A DNA stretch of 41,699 nucleotides from Rhodothermia bacterium (GCA_030428385.1 JAUIDY010000050.1:1-41699); one strand, 5' to 3'. Counted from the stretch's first letter, positions 1 through 9,355 are shown. Notes: a model not told the origin generated them from the letters alone. Numbers and translations are program-made.

Positions 1-462
1 GTCCTGGCCTATTTCGCCATTCTACAACCCGACCTGTTCAAGCTGCCGCCGGAGCCGGTGCCGCCTGTGGCACAGGGCATGGAAGAATCGGAATTACAGC
101 AGCTAAAGGCGACCGTGCATCAGATCATGCGCGTGCGGCAATCCTATCTGGCACCCAAGCTCAAACTGGCCGAACTGGCCGAGCAGGTGCAGGTCTCGCC
201 CCATGTGCTGTCGCGGGTGATTAATGAGGGGTATGGGCAAAACTTCTCCGACTTCGTCAACCAGTACCGGGTGGAAGCCTTTATTGACCTGGCGCAGCAA
301 GACGGGCGTGAACACTACACCCTGTTGGCGCTGGCCTACGAGGCGGGGTTTAACTCGAAGACCACGTTCCACACGGCGTTTAAAAAGGTAACCGGCATGA
401 CGCCCGGCGCTTATCTCAAAAAACAGCCCCCAAACGGGGTAGCGGCGAGTTCAGGATTATAA
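1..462 (+). CDS. AraC-family transcriptional regulator, 3' part (gene starts before the window)
   Basis: The reading frame is open from base 1, so the start lies upstream. The visible 153 codons begin with a hydrophobic stretch (VLAYFAIL) followed by a Pro-rich linker, which suggests the C-terminal end of a membrane or sensory region. Two helix-turn-helix units of the AraC/XylS type follow. The first is around LAELAEQVQVSPHVLSRVIN and the second around ALAYEAGFNSKTTFHTAFKK, ending in the typical GMTPGAYLKK tail. AraC proteins bind DNA as activators or repressors. An N-terminal multi-span domain is known in a Bacteroidota-rich subgroup, and the hydrophobic stub fits that, but the sensor itself is outside the window. 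No target is evident; the next gene is a secreted T9SS substrate. Confidence 0.9.
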   Translation, partial: VLAYFAILQPDLFKLPPEPVPPVAQGMEESELQQLKATVHQIMRVRQSYLAPKLKLAELAEQVQVSPHVLSRVINEGYGQNFSDFVNQYRVEAFIDLAQQDGREHYTLLALAYEAGFNSKTTFHTAFKKVTGMTPGAYLKKQPPNGVAASSGL

Positions 463-546
463 AACCGTACGATTTAGCCCGCTCGGGCCCCGATTTTCCC
501 GTTTCCAATGCGTGAATCTGTGGAACGAAAAACGGGAACGCCAACC

Positions 547-1719
547 ATGAACATCCTCCGTCGGACGAAGGAACTGCTGCTTTTTCTGATGCTCACTACA
601 CTGGGAAGTAGCCTCTCAGCCGTCACCGCACAAACCGTGGGCACGGTGGCCGCGCTGTCGGCTTCGGATGGGCTTGCGCTTGATGCCGAAGGCAACCTGT
701 ATGCCACGCGTTATGCCTTTCCTCCGCAATTCGGCACCGTCTTTAAGGTCACGCCCGACGGTACGGTCACCACCTTTCTCGACAACCAGCCCGGCCCGGC
801 GGACTTGACGTTTGACGCGGCGGGTAACCTGTACGTCGCCAACTTCAACTCAAACTCGATTCTAAAAGTGTCGCCCACCGGAGAGGCAGCGACCTTTGCG
901 AGTGGGTTTCCCCTTCATGGTCCGCTGGGGTTGGTGTTTGATGACGAACAAAACCTCTATGTGCTCAACGATTTGTCGCCCACCGTGGTCAGGATCGATC
1001 CGTCGGGAGCCAAACAGGTGGCGGCGGTGTTGCCCAACAACTTTGGGTATGGCAGTGGCCTCACCCGCGACGAGGAGGGCAACCTGTACGCGGCTAGCTA
1101 TTCGCATGGCTCGGTATTCAAAATCGATGGCGATGGTCGCGTGACCCTATTTGCCTCGTCCTCTGCGCCGGGGTTTGGGTTTATTTTGTATGTCAACGGC
1201 GCGTTTTATGCGACCGGCATTCAATCGAATCGCCTGTACAAATTTACGATGGACGGCGAAGTCAGTATCTTCGCTGGAACCGGGATCGCGGGTCATGTGG
1301 ATGGCGAGGCGGCGTCTGCCCAGTTCTCTGGACCGAACGGATTGGTGGCGTCGCCTTCGGGCGACACGCTTTTTATCGCCGAAGGCGGCGGCTACATTCG
1401 CCGGGTGGTGTTAGAACCGATCAACACCGGGTTGTGGGAGCCTGATGCCGTGCCTCAACACATGGATCTCGGACAGAATTATCCCAATCCCTTCAACCCG
1501 TCCACGCATATTCGATACCGCCTGGACCGCGGGCAGCACGTCCGGCTTTCGGTGGTAGACCTGCTCGGAAAGGAAGTGGCGACCCTGGTGGATCGGCATG
1601 TACCCGCCGGGGTGTATGAGGTGCCGTTTGATGCGTCGTCATTGGCAGCGGGCGTGTACGTATATCGGCTGCACGCGGGAGGCCGGGAAATCACCCGCAA
1701 GATGGTGCTGGCTCGGTAG
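547..1719 (+). CDS. Secreted NHL/SMP-30-type beta-propeller protein with T9SS C-terminal sorting domain
   Basis: 390 residues from the ATG at 547. An in-frame ATG at 508 would add 13 residues before the signal peptide and is less likely. A hydrophobic signal sequence ending near AVTAQ is followed by about six propeller blades of the pattern D-x-x-G-N-L-Y-(A/V) (for example LALDAEGNLYAT, LTFDAAGNLYVA, LTRDEEGNLYAA). The last about 80 residues form a type A sorting domain: LGQNYPNPFNPST, a VVDLLGKEVATL strand, then GVYVYRL and a basic KMVLAR end. In T9SS bacteria this domain directs export through the outer membrane and cleavage or surface anchoring. The propeller probably binds ligand or partner protein; no catalytic residues are evident. 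It is flanked by two AraC regulators, either of which might control it. Confidence 0.88.
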   Translation: MNILRRTKELLLFLMLTTLGSSLSAVTAQTVGTVAALSASDGLALDAEGNLYATRYAFPPQFGTVFKVTPDGTVTTFLDNQPGPADLTFDAAGNLYVANFNSNSILKVSPTGEAATFASGFPLHGPLGLVFDDEQNLYVLNDLSPTVVRIDPSGAKQVAAVLPNNFGYGSGLTRDEEGNLYAASYSHGSVFKIDGDGRVTLFASSSAPGFGFILYVNGAFYATGIQSNRLYKFTMDGEVSIFAGTGIAGHVDGEAASAQFSGPNGLVASPSGDTLFIAEGGGYIRRVVLEPINTGLWEPDAVPQHMDLGQNYPNPFNPSTHIRYRLDRGQHVRLSVVDLLGKEVATLVDRHVPAGVYEVPFDASSLAAGVYVYRLHAGGREITRKMVLAR

Positions 1720-1856
1720 GGTGTGTGGTGCGCATCCTCAGACGGTGGGGTAACAGCGGAATCAGTTGTGTTTGTTTGGCTGTTGCTCGATACTTGGACA
1801 CCGGGCAAACACCTGGGAGGTGCACCGATGGTAGAAGAAACGCGCGGCCAGTTTAC

Positions 1857-2876
1857 ATGGGGAAAGTCACGTCTTTATTTGCTCGGAAAGTGGTAGAAGA
1901 GGTCGGCGAGGGAGTCGACAAGGAGGCGCTGCTGCGTACGGTGGGGTTAGATCGCACCGCGCCGGTTGATCCATCCTACATGCTGACGGACGCGGAATAT
2001 TATGACTTCCTGGAACGGGTGGCCCAGGCCGATCCGCAAGGCGTGACGATCCCCCTCCGGGCCGGAGCCGCCATGCGCTGCGATGACTACGGGGCGTTTG
2101 GGTTGGCATGGAAGTCGGCCACCACCCTGCGTGGCTCCTACGACCGTGCAGAACGCTATGCCCGCGTGCTGACCAGTGTGTCTACCTACGAAGTCGAGCC
2201 TGCACCGGAGGGGGCGTTTATGCACCTGCATCGGTCGGGCGAGCGCCGGCTGGGGCTGCGCCTTTCCAACGAGGCAACCATCGCCAGCATTGCCTCTATT
2301 AGCCAGCAGGTCGCCTCTGTGCCTTTTCGTCCGTTGGCGGTGTACTTCAAACATGGGGCTCCCAAAGATGTGGTGCACCATGAGGCCTACTTTAGCTGTC
2401 CTGTCTATTTTGGCACCGACCGCGATGCCTTGCTGGTGTCCACTCAAACCCTGCGCACACCCAACAAGCTGGGCGATGACGGCCTCTCGCGCTTTTTCGA
2501 GACCCACCTCGAAGCGGAAGTAGCGGCGTTTGGAGACGCCGTGCCGCTCGACCGTCAGGTGCGCGAGTACGTGGCAACAAACCTGAGCGAAGGAATCCCG
2601 ACGCTGACCGCTGTGGGGTGGCACCTGGGGATGAGTGCGCGGACGTTGCAGCGGCGGCTCGCGGCGCAAGGGTGGTCCTACCAAACGCTGGTGGATGAGG
2701 CGCGGCGACAGCTTGCCAAGCGCCTGCTCCAGCAAACCCGCTTTGCGTTGATCGAAGTGGCCTTCATGACAGGGTTTTCGGGGCAGAGTGCCTTCACGCG
2801 GGCGTTTAAGCGGTGGGCAGGCCAAACGCCGCGTTCGTTTCGCCTTCAAACCCAAACGCTCCCTCCGCCGTCCTAA
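1857..2876 (+). CDS. AraC-family regulator with arabinose-binding-like N-terminal domain
   Basis: 339 residues from the ATG at 1857. The frame is open back to 1725, but that leader is poorly protein-like and MGKVTSLFARK matches where such proteins begin. Residues about 15-190 resemble the all-alpha/beta ligand domain of the OruR/ArgR-like AraC subgroup (PF12625 type). Recognisable stretches are GLAWKSATTLRGSYDRAERY and a conserved segment around VYFKHGAPKDVVHHEAYFSCP. The C-terminal 100 residues carry the two HTH units (VGWHLGMSARTLQRRLAAQG and VAFMTGFSGQSAFTRAFKRW) and the GQTPRSFR tail. The gene sits 103 bp upstream of an NmrA-like reductase and a DUF1772 gene on the same strand, so it is a plausible regulator of that pair. 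Its inducer is unknown. Confidence 0.88.
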   Translation: MGKVTSLFARKVVEEVGEGVDKEALLRTVGLDRTAPVDPSYMLTDAEYYDFLERVAQADPQGVTIPLRAGAAMRCDDYGAFGLAWKSATTLRGSYDRAERYARVLTSVSTYEVEPAPEGAFMHLHRSGERRLGLRLSNEATIASIASISQQVASVPFRPLAVYFKHGAPKDVVHHEAYFSCPVYFGTDRDALLVSTQTLRTPNKLGDDGLSRFFETHLEAEVAAFGDAVPLDRQVREYVATNLSEGIPTLTAVGWHLGMSARTLQRRLAAQGWSYQTLVDEARRQLAKRLLQQTRFALIEVAFMTGFSGQSAFTRAFKRWAGQTPRSFRLQTQTLPPPS

Positions 2877-2979
2877 CTTTGGCGCGCAGGGTAAAAAGTT
2901 TGGCGTGGTCTGCAAAGAGAAGCAGAGGGAAGGGGTGGTATGCTATGGTTGTCTTCATTCAACAAACACGAAGCAAGCC

Positions 2980-3837
2980 ATGACTTCTCCTTCTTTTTCT
3001 TCAACGGCCTCCAGCGGTCGTGTTCTGGTACTGGGCGGCACGGGTAAAACGGGACGCCGCATCGCTGCGCAACTCAAGGCTAAGGGCGTTCCCGTTCGGA
3101 TTGGCTCCCGCTCGGCTTCTCCGGCCTTCGACTGGGATAACGACGCCACGTGGGAGGCCTGCCTCCAGGACGTCGATGCTATTTATATCACCTATGCGCC
3201 CGATTTGGCGATGCCCGGTGCCACCGACGCTATCCAGGCCTTGGTGGATCGCGCCAAAGCGCGGGGGGTGCAGCGGCTGGTGTTGCTCTCTGGCCGGGGC
3301 GAAGCGGAGGCGCAGGCCTGCGAGCGCATCGTGCAAAACAGTGGGCTTGCCTGGACGATCATTCGGGCAAGCTGGTTCTTCCAGAATTTCTCGGAAGGTG
3401 CTTTTGTGGACATGGTCCATGCTGGACACATCACGTTGCCCGCAGGCGACATCCCCGAACCCTTCGTGGATGTGGATGATATTGCGGAGATTGCCGTTGC
3501 TGCGTTCACGGAGCCGGGGCACACCGGCGAGGTCTATGAAGTGACTGGGCCGCGTTTGATGACGTTTGCCGAAGTGGCCGACGCCCTTTCAGAAGCCATC
3601 GGTAGCCACATTGCGTATGTGCAGGTCCCGCACGAGGCGTTTGTGGCGGGCGTACAGGCTTCGGGGGCACCGAAGGAGGTGGTCTGGATGTTGGATTACC
3701 TGTTCTCCACGGTACTTGATGGCCGCAATGCCCATCTCACCGATGGGATCCAGCGGGCGCTGGGGCGTCCGCCTAAAGACTTCACCGCCTACGCCCGCGA
3801 GGTGGCGGAAACGGGGGTGTGGGCCGTACCGGCCTGA
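2980..3837 (+). CDS. NmrA-family NAD(P)-binding protein (atypical short-chain reductase)
   Basis: 285 residues from the ATG at 2980 (MTSPSF); the frame extends upstream, but it overlaps the AraC gene there. A Rossmann fold starts at residue 14 (VLVLGG) with the dinucleotide motif GGTGKTGRR at 19-27. Later segments typical of NmrA-like proteins are VQRLVLLSG, WTIIRASWFFQNF, the FVDVDDIAEIAVAAF block and GEVYEVTGPRLMTFAEVA. This family includes NAD(P)H-quinone reductases, redox sensors and tailoring reductases. The usual SDR YxxxK pair is not obvious, so the protein could be a reductase or a nucleotide-sensing regulator. It is followed by a DUF1772 (anthrone-oxygenase-like) gene; together they resemble a small oxidative-tailoring or stress module under the upstream AraC regulator (inference). 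Confidence 0.88.
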   Translation: MTSPSFSSTASSGRVLVLGGTGKTGRRIAAQLKAKGVPVRIGSRSASPAFDWDNDATWEACLQDVDAIYITYAPDLAMPGATDAIQALVDRAKARGVQRLVLLSGRGEAEAQACERIVQNSGLAWTIIRASWFFQNFSEGAFVDMVHAGHITLPAGDIPEPFVDVDDIAEIAVAAFTEPGHTGEVYEVTGPRLMTFAEVADALSEAIGSHIAYVQVPHEAFVAGVQASGAPKEVVWMLDYLFSTVLDGRNAHLTDGIQRALGRPPKDFTAYAREVAETGVWAVPA

Positions 3838-3951
3838 TCAGGTCAACAGGCGGCGGTTGGGGGCAGGGCGAATGGGTCGTCATGCACCCTGCCGCCGGGG
3901 CACGCCCTTCACACTTTGTATTCGAGACAGGTATCCCTTCTTCCTATTCCC

Positions 3952-4434
3952 ATGCTTCTTCTGCTCCTCGCCACCCTCCTTTGCAGCCTCACCACCGGTT
4001 TTGTCTTTGCCTTCGCCGTGGTTGTGATGCCCGGTTTCCGCCCGCTGCCCGACCGAGACTATCTGCGCGCTTTCAAAGCCATAGATCGCGTCATTCAAAA
4101 CAACGATCCGCTGTTTATGCTGGTGTGGGGCGGGTCGGTGCTCCTTCTGATCGCGGCAGCCATCATTAACCCCAGCGGGCTTGAGGGGACGTGGCGACTA
4201 TGGCTCATCGGGGCGGTGGTCCTGTATGTGGTCGGCGTGCAGGTGCCCACCATGGTGGTGAACGTTCCGCTCAACAACCAACTGCAGGCTACCGACCTGG
4301 ACACCTTGGATGCGGCGGAGGTGCAGCAAGCCCGCGCGGCCTTCGAGCCGCGCTGGGTCTTCTGGAACTGGTTTCGGACCGTGGCCGGTGTACTAACCAC
4401 AGGATTGTTGCTGGTTCTGCTGAACGGTGGTTGA
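3952..4434 (+). CDS. DUF1772 (anthrone oxygenase-like) membrane protein
   Basis: 160 residues from the ATG at 3952; the upstream in-frame TTG at 3916 would put non-hydrophobic residues before the first membrane helix. Four membrane segments are visible: residues 1-27, about 58-78, 83-103 and 137-158. The pattern is that of DUF1772: MPGFRPLPDRDYLRAFKAID after the first helix, VPLNNQL in the third loop, and FEPRWVFWNWFRT before the last helix. Some fungal and bacterial family members act as cofactor-free anthrone oxygenases, while most bacterial ones are uncharacterised. It follows the NmrA-like gene by 114 bp in the same direction, a common pairing. No enzymatic claim can be made from sequence alone. 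Confidence 0.85.
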   Translation: MLLLLLATLLCSLTTGFVFAFAVVVMPGFRPLPDRDYLRAFKAIDRVIQNNDPLFMLVWGGSVLLLIAAAIINPSGLEGTWRLWLIGAVVLYVVGVQVPTMVVNVPLNNQLQATDLDTLDAAEVQQARAAFEPRWVFWNWFRTVAGVLTTGLLLVLLNGG

Positions 4435-4489
4435 GGCGGGTTCCGTTTTAGCGTTGATGTAGGGCAACGAACGGATTGCGTGTGGTGGC

Positions 4490-4521
4490 TTGTGCACATC
4501 GGTATATGCGTAGTATGTTGG
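4490..4521 (+). promoter_or_regulatory. Weak Bacteroidota-type promoter candidate upstream of the K+ channel gene
   Basis: TTG at 4490-4492 and TATGTTGG at 4514-4521 are spaced by 21 bp. The Bacteroidota/Flavobacterium consensus is TTG-N17-23-TAnnTTTG, and the -7 box differs at one position. It lies about 80 bp before the ATG at 4603. This is a pattern match only. Confidence 0.25.
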
Positions 4522-4602
4522 TGAAAACAGGTGGCTTCTGCATGGGACATCAGCCTTCCTGTTTCGAATGTCCAACAACACACCACGCCCTACCGGACGC
4601 CG

Positions 4603-6309
4603 ATGAAGCTCATCAGCACCCAGCTTTCCTACTTTTTCAGCGACAAGCAAGTGCAGCGCAACGTGTCGGCGTTGCTGAAGTATGTGGCGTTTGTGCTGCT
4701 GGTGGTGTTTCTCTTTGCCGAAGTGTTTCACCTGATCATGGTGCATGTGGAGCAGCAGGAGCATTCGTGGATCACGGGCCTGTATTGGACGCTCACGGTG
4801 ATGAGCACCCTCGGCTTTGGGGACATCACCTTCCAGACCGACATCGGGCGGATCTTCAGCATGGTGGTGCTGCTTTCCGGCGTGGTGCTGCTCCTGATTG
4901 TGCTCCCGTTTGCGTTTATCCGCTTCTTCTATGCGCCGTGGCTAGAGTCGCAAATTCGAATGCGGGCACCGCGCCAAGTGCCCCCGGGCACCCAGGGGCA
5001 CGTCATCATTTGTGCCTATGACACCATCGCGCCGGGGTTAATTGCACGCCTCAAGCACGACGGCATCCCGTACTTTGTGCTGGAGCCCGATCCCGCGAAG
5101 GCCTCGAACCTGTATCTGGAACAGGTCTCGGTGGTGGCCGGCGAGATTGATAGTACCATCACGTACGAGGCGCTTCAGCTCTCACAGGCGCGCATGGTCT
5201 TTGCCAACCGCGAGGACACCGTAAATACCAACATCATCCTGACGGTCCGCGAGACAGCGCCCAAGGTGCCGATCGCGGCCATTGCCAGCAAGGAAGATTC
5301 CATCGATGTGCTGGAGTTGACGGGGGCCACCCATGTGCTTCCGCTCAAAAAGTGGCTCGGCGAGCAACTCGCCAGCCGGGTGAATGCCGCGCATGCGAAG
5401 GCCCATGTTATTGGGCGCTTTCGCAACCTGCGCATCGCGGAACTGCCGGTGCACCATACCCCGATTGTTGGGAAAACCATCCGCGAGACGCGCCTGCGCG
5501 AAATGACCGGTGTGAGCATCATTGGTGTTTGGGAACGCGGGCGGCTGCATCCGGCCCGTCCCGGAACCGTGCTCACCGAAGCCAGCGTTCCCATCCTGAT
5601 CGGCACAGAGGCACAACTTGATGAACTGGACTACCTCTTTGCCATTTACGCCGCCAACCCGAACCCGGTGGTCATTATTGGAGGCGGAACCGTGGGACGG
5701 GCAGCAGCCCGGGCGTTGCAGCGCAACGAAGTCCCGGTGCATCTGGTGGATCAAAACGAGGCACTCTGCAACCGCCTGGGCGACGTATGCGACGCCGTGT
5801 TTCCCGGCGATGCCGCGGATTATCACCTGCTCGAACGGGCTGGTATCATGGACACTCCGTCGGTGTTGTTGTCGACCAACGACGATGCCGTCAACATCTA
5901 CCTGGCGTCGTATTGCCGCCACCTGAATCCCGAACTGCGCATCGTGAGCCGCATCACCCACGCCCGCAACACCGAGGCGATCCATCGGGCCGGTGCCGAC
6001 TTTGTGTTGAGCTACGACTCACTCGGTGTGGCCTCTACCCTTTCCATCCTGCAAGGACGCGAACTGGTGCTGCTGGGCGAGGGCGTGGACCTGTTCTCGA
6101 TCCCATTGCCGACGTCGCTGCATGGCAAGATGCTCGCCGAAACCGGGATCGGCGCACGGACGGGCCTCAATGTTATTGCCATTGAGCAAAACGGCACGTT
6201 TATCACCAATCCACCGGCGGCCACCCATCTCTTTCCTGGTGCCGAACTGCTCATGCTGGGGGACGCGCAGCAGCACCGGGAGTTCATTGAACTGTTTGCC
6301 ACCGCGTAA
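4603..6309 (+). CDS. Two-TM potassium channel fused to two RCK (TrkA-N/TrkA-C) modules
   Basis: 568 residues from the ATG at 4603 (MKLISTQ); an earlier in-frame start at 4531 adds a non-membrane leader. TM1 is at about 27-48 and TM2 at about 84-108. Between them lies the pore helix and filter TLGFGD at 69-74, a GFG variant of the K+ signature GYGD. Two consecutive RCK modules follow. The first (about 132-340) starts HVIICAYDTIAPGL, where the Gly-rich loop is degraded. The second (about 353-568) starts with an intact VVIIGGGTVGRA and an acidic VDQNE at the end of the second strand. Both have a TrkA-C-like part. RCK domains gate the pore in response to nucleotides or divalent ions. Carrying both RCK modules in one chain resembles BK/GsuK-like arrangements. 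It stands alone, with no adjacent transporter gene. Confidence 0.93.
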   Translation: MKLISTQLSYFFSDKQVQRNVSALLKYVAFVLLVVFLFAEVFHLIMVHVEQQEHSWITGLYWTLTVMSTLGFGDITFQTDIGRIFSMVVLLSGVVLLLIVLPFAFIRFFYAPWLESQIRMRAPRQVPPGTQGHVIICAYDTIAPGLIARLKHDGIPYFVLEPDPAKASNLYLEQVSVVAGEIDSTITYEALQLSQARMVFANREDTVNTNIILTVRETAPKVPIAAIASKEDSIDVLELTGATHVLPLKKWLGEQLASRVNAAHAKAHVIGRFRNLRIAELPVHHTPIVGKTIRETRLREMTGVSIIGVWERGRLHPARPGTVLTEASVPILIGTEAQLDELDYLFAIYAANPNPVVIIGGGTVGRAAARALQRNEVPVHLVDQNEALCNRLGDVCDAVFPGDAADYHLLERAGIMDTPSVLLSTNDDAVNIYLASYCRHLNPELRIVSRITHARNTEAIHRAGADFVLSYDSLGVASTLSILQGRELVLLGEGVDLFSIPLPTSLHGKMLAETGIGARTGLNVIAIEQNGTFITNPPAATHLFPGAELLMLGDAQQHREFIELFATA

Positions 6310-6533
6310 AAACGAGGCCGTCCTTCGTTCTTTCTGCAGGCAAGGCGCTTTTCAGCACGTGTTTAACGGGACGCACCGGATACAGCGAAGGGTCGCTTGT
6401 TTTGTCTGTTGCCGACGGCTATTTTTGCGCCGCGCTCCGTTCAACCACGGGCGAAGGGTAGCGAACGGCGATGGGTCCCCAAGCGCCATGCTTTGTCCCG
6501 ATGGGGTCACCAGACCGTTTCTAAAAAGGCTTC

Positions 6534-7268
6534 ATGTTTGACAACATCCCCAAGGTGCGTCCGCCGCTGCCCCAAGAGATCCGGGATATCTATGTGAGGC
6601 ATTACCAGGCAAACCGGAACGGAGAGACCTTTGCCTCTTCCATCGCCCAACGCATGGAATCATGGTTGCACCGGCACGTCGCACGGGATGTAGCCAACCG
6701 CCCAGATGCTGGCAAGTCGACGCTGGAATTGGGAGCCGGTACCTTGAACCAGTTGCGCTACGAACCCGCTGCTCCCGTGTATGACATTGTTGAACCCTTC
6801 ACGGATCTCTATCAAGACTCGCCGTTGCTTTCCAGGGTGCGGAATATCTATACGGATATTGCCGACGTTCCCGATCGTTACCGCTACGACCGAATCACAG
6901 CCGTTGCCACATTGGAGCATGTGTGTAACTTGCCCGACCTGATTGCGCGGAGCGGACTTCTGTTGGCAGGAGAAGGCGTTTTTCGGGCGAGTATACCCAG
7001 CGAAGGGACCTGGCTTTGGACGCTGGGCTGGACGTTGACCACCGGGTTGGAGTTTAAGCTGAAGTACGGGCTCGATTACGGGCTGCTTCTTAAACACGAA
7101 CATGTAAATTCAGCCCAAGAGATTGAGGACGTCTTGTCGTACTTTTTTCAGGATATGACGTGCCGTGTATTCGGGCTTTCCAAGTCGATCTCCTTTTATC
7201 GGTATTATGAATGTCGCCTTCCCCACCTGGATAAATGTCGTGCCTTTTTAAGTAGGCCTTCCACCTGA
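6534..7268 (+). CDS. SAM-dependent class I methyltransferase
   Basis: 244 residues. The SAM-binding motif I is LELGAGTLNQL (about residues 64-74), followed by the acidic end of the second strand (IVEP) and a motif IV/post-I block with ATLEHVCNLPDLI (about 124-136). This is the typical Methyltransf_11/25-like core found in proteins acting on small molecules, lipids or sugars. The N-terminal 60 residues include YVRHYQANRNGET and could contribute to substrate recognition. The substrate is not predictable. The gene is monocistronic, with 224 bp upstream in which no gene or clear hairpin was found, and with the secreted hydrolase gene downstream. Confidence 0.85.
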   Translation: MFDNIPKVRPPLPQEIRDIYVRHYQANRNGETFASSIAQRMESWLHRHVARDVANRPDAGKSTLELGAGTLNQLRYEPAAPVYDIVEPFTDLYQDSPLLSRVRNIYTDIADVPDRYRYDRITAVATLEHVCNLPDLIARSGLLLAGEGVFRASIPSEGTWLWTLGWTLTTGLEFKLKYGLDYGLLLKHEHVNSAQEIEDVLSYFFQDMTCRVFGLSKSISFYRYYECRLPHLDKCRAFLSRPST

Positions 7269-7369
7269 AAAGACGCCGCACCGGGTGGGAATACCGCCCC
7301 ACCGCTTCTTCGGGTTTTATCGCGTAGTTGTCCTTCGCCTCCTTTTTTCACCCCCAAACGTTTTCCCCC

Positions 7370-9355
7370 GTGCGTTTTTTCTTCTTGACGGTATCGGTAT
7401 GCTTCGTCAGCATTCTGTCTTTCCATTTCACCCCTGCCAGTGTCGCCCAATCGACGAAATGGGTAGGCACCTGGAGCACGGCTCCCCAACTGGTAGAGCC
7501 GAACAATAATCCGCCCAGCCCCGGCTTGAGCAATAACACGATTCGGCAAATTGTGCGGGTATCGCTTGGCGGTGATACCGTGCGCATGCGGTTCTCCAAC
7601 GAGTTCAGCACCAGCCCTGTCACCATGCAGGAGGTCCGCATTGCCGTCTCGCCATCGGGAAGGGACGCCATCGACCCCGGCACAGAAACGCTGTTGCTGT
7701 TTAACGGCGCACCGGATGTGACCATGGCGGCGGGCGGTGCCGTTATGTCGGACCCCGTTCCCTTTCCCCTGGAGCCGCTCACCACGCTGGCCATCACCAT
7801 CTATTTTGGCAGTACCTCCCCCAGCGTGACGGGCCATCCGGGGTCGCGAACCACGTCGTATATCCTCACCGGCAATGCGGTGTCGAACGCCGATTTTTCC
7901 GGCGCGGTACGCACTGACCACTGGTATGTGATCAACACGATTGAGGTGCTTGCGCCCGAAGACGCTGCCGCCGTCGCCATCATTGGGGACTCCATCACCG
8001 ACGGGCGTGGTTCCGGGACCAACGAACAAAACCGCTGGCCCGACGAACTGGCCAATCGCCTACAAGAAAACCCCGATACCCGGCAGGTGGCGGTGTTGAA
8101 CGAAGGTATTGGCGGCAACTGCGTGTTGCGCCCGTGTCTGGGGCCATCCGCGCTTAGCCGGTTTAACCGCGACGTGCTCCAACAGAACGGCGTGCGCTGG
8201 CTGATCATCCTCGAAGGCATCAATGATATCGGCGGGTCTTCCGGGGCGGGGATTGGCAACGACCTGATCGACGCCTACACCGAAATGATCCATCACGCCC
8301 ACCTCAATGGCATCTTCGTGTACGGCGCGACGTTGCTGCCCATGCAGGGCTCGTCCTATTTCTCCCCGCAGCGCGAAGCCGAACGGCAAATCGTCAACGA
8401 CTGGATTCGGACGACCGATATGCTCGATGGCGTCATCGACCTGGACCTGGCGTTGCGCAACCCCGCCGACACGCTGCGCCTGCTTCCCGAGGCGGACGAT
8501 GGCGACGGCCTGCACCCCAGCGAGGCGGGGCACCGCATGATGGCGGAAGCCGTGGACCTGGACTTGTTTCTGGGACGCGATCCGCTGGACTACACCGACG
8601 AAAGCACAACCCTGTTTTTTGAGCCTGAATGCGCCACGGTGGGGGCCAACTGGGATGTGTTGAGCGATGCCCTGGCTTCCGACGGCAAATTTGTGACCGT
8701 AAAGCCGGGAATTCAAAGCCTCACGGAAGCGCCAACCGGCCCGGAAAACCTCATCACGGTTCCTTTTTCGGTCGACAGCACCGGGGCGTATTCCGTCTTT
8801 GGGCGGGTCAACAACCTCACCTTTGATGATGACTCGTTCTGGGTGCAGATGGACGATGCCGGGTTTGAACTGCACAACGGCCTCGTCACCACCGGCTGGG
8901 AATGGGTTGACTTCGGCGATTTTGAACTGACCGCTGGGGCTCATACGCTCACCGTGGGATACCGTGAAGATGGTGCCCGCCTCGATAAGCTGGGCCTTTC
9001 GAATGCGCCTTTTGCGCCGCTGGGCCTGGGGGCAGACGCTGTTAACCGATGCACGTCGACAGGCGTGGAAAACGAAACAGAGGTGCCAGATGGGTTTAGG
9101 CTGGGCCAAAACTATCCCAACCCCTTTCATCCGGTCACAAGCATCGACTATTACTTGCCTCACCGGAGCGGCGTCACGCTGGAAATCTTCGACCTGAGCG
9201 GGCGCACGGTGGCTACGCTTGTAGACGGGGTGGAGCGCATCGGGAAGCAGACGATCACGTTCGACGGCTCCGACCTGGCGAGCGGGGTGTATTTTTATTG
9301 CTTATCCACCACCTCCGGCCTTGTCCAGCGGCGGATGATGGTGTTGGTGAAGTAA
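7370..9355 (+). CDS. Secreted SGNH/GDSL-type esterase with CBM-like domain and T9SS sorting domain
   Basis: About 661 residues if started at the GTG at 7370, which gives a clean signal peptide (MRFFFLTVSVCF, ending near SVAQS). The open frame extends to a TTG at 7328. An N-terminal beta domain (about 28-195, WVGTWSTAPQ) is followed by an SGNH hydrolase core: block I GDSITDGRG (Ser208), a Gly block NEGIGGN, block III GIND (Asn285), and block V DGLHPSEAGH (Asp379, His382). The WVGTWSTAP start is typical of GDSL lipases of the rhamnogalacturonan acetylesterase/arylesterase type. Residues about 415-548 look like a beta-sandwich carbohydrate-binding module. The tail has LGQNYPNPFHPVTS and GVYFYCLS, the T9SS type A sorting domain. 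The likely role is extracellular deacylation of a polysaccharide or lipid; the substrate is unknown. Confidence 0.9.
   Translation: MRFFFLTVSVCFVSILSFHFTPASVAQSTKWVGTWSTAPQLVEPNNNPPSPGLSNNTIRQIVRVSLGGDTVRMRFSNEFSTSPVTMQEVRIAVSPSGRDAIDPGTETLLLFNGAPDVTMAAGGAVMSDPVPFPLEPLTTLAITIYFGSTSPSVTGHPGSRTTSYILTGNAVSNADFSGAVRTDHWYVINTIEVLAPEDAAAVAIIGDSITDGRGSGTNEQNRWPDELANRLQENPDTRQVAVLNEGIGGNCVLRPCLGPSALSRFNRDVLQQNGVRWLIILEGINDIGGSSGAGIGNDLIDAYTEMIHHAHLNGIFVYGATLLPMQGSSYFSPQREAERQIVNDWIRTTDMLDGVIDLDLALRNPADTLRLLPEADDGDGLHPSEAGHRMMAEAVDLDLFLGRDPLDYTDESTTLFFEPECATVGANWDVLSDALASDGKFVTVKPGIQSLTEAPTGPENLITVPFSVDSTGAYSVFGRVNNLTFDDDSFWVQMDDAGFELHNGLVTTGWEWVDFGDFELTAGAHTLTVGYREDGARLDKLGLSNAPFAPLGLGADAVNRCTSTGVENETEVPDGFRLGQNYPNPFHPVTSIDYYLPHRSGVTLEIFDLSGRTVATLVDGVERIGKQTITFDGSDLASGVYFYCLSTTSGLVQRRMMVLVK

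Noticed and set aside
1947-2915. 322-residue minus-strand ORF over the second AraC gene
   Set aside because: No recognisable domain and basic composition; the plus strand encodes a full AraC protein.
7268-7330. GGTGGG/CCCACC hairpin after the methyltransferase gene as a rho-independent terminator
   Set aside because: The stem is short and is not directly followed by a T-run.
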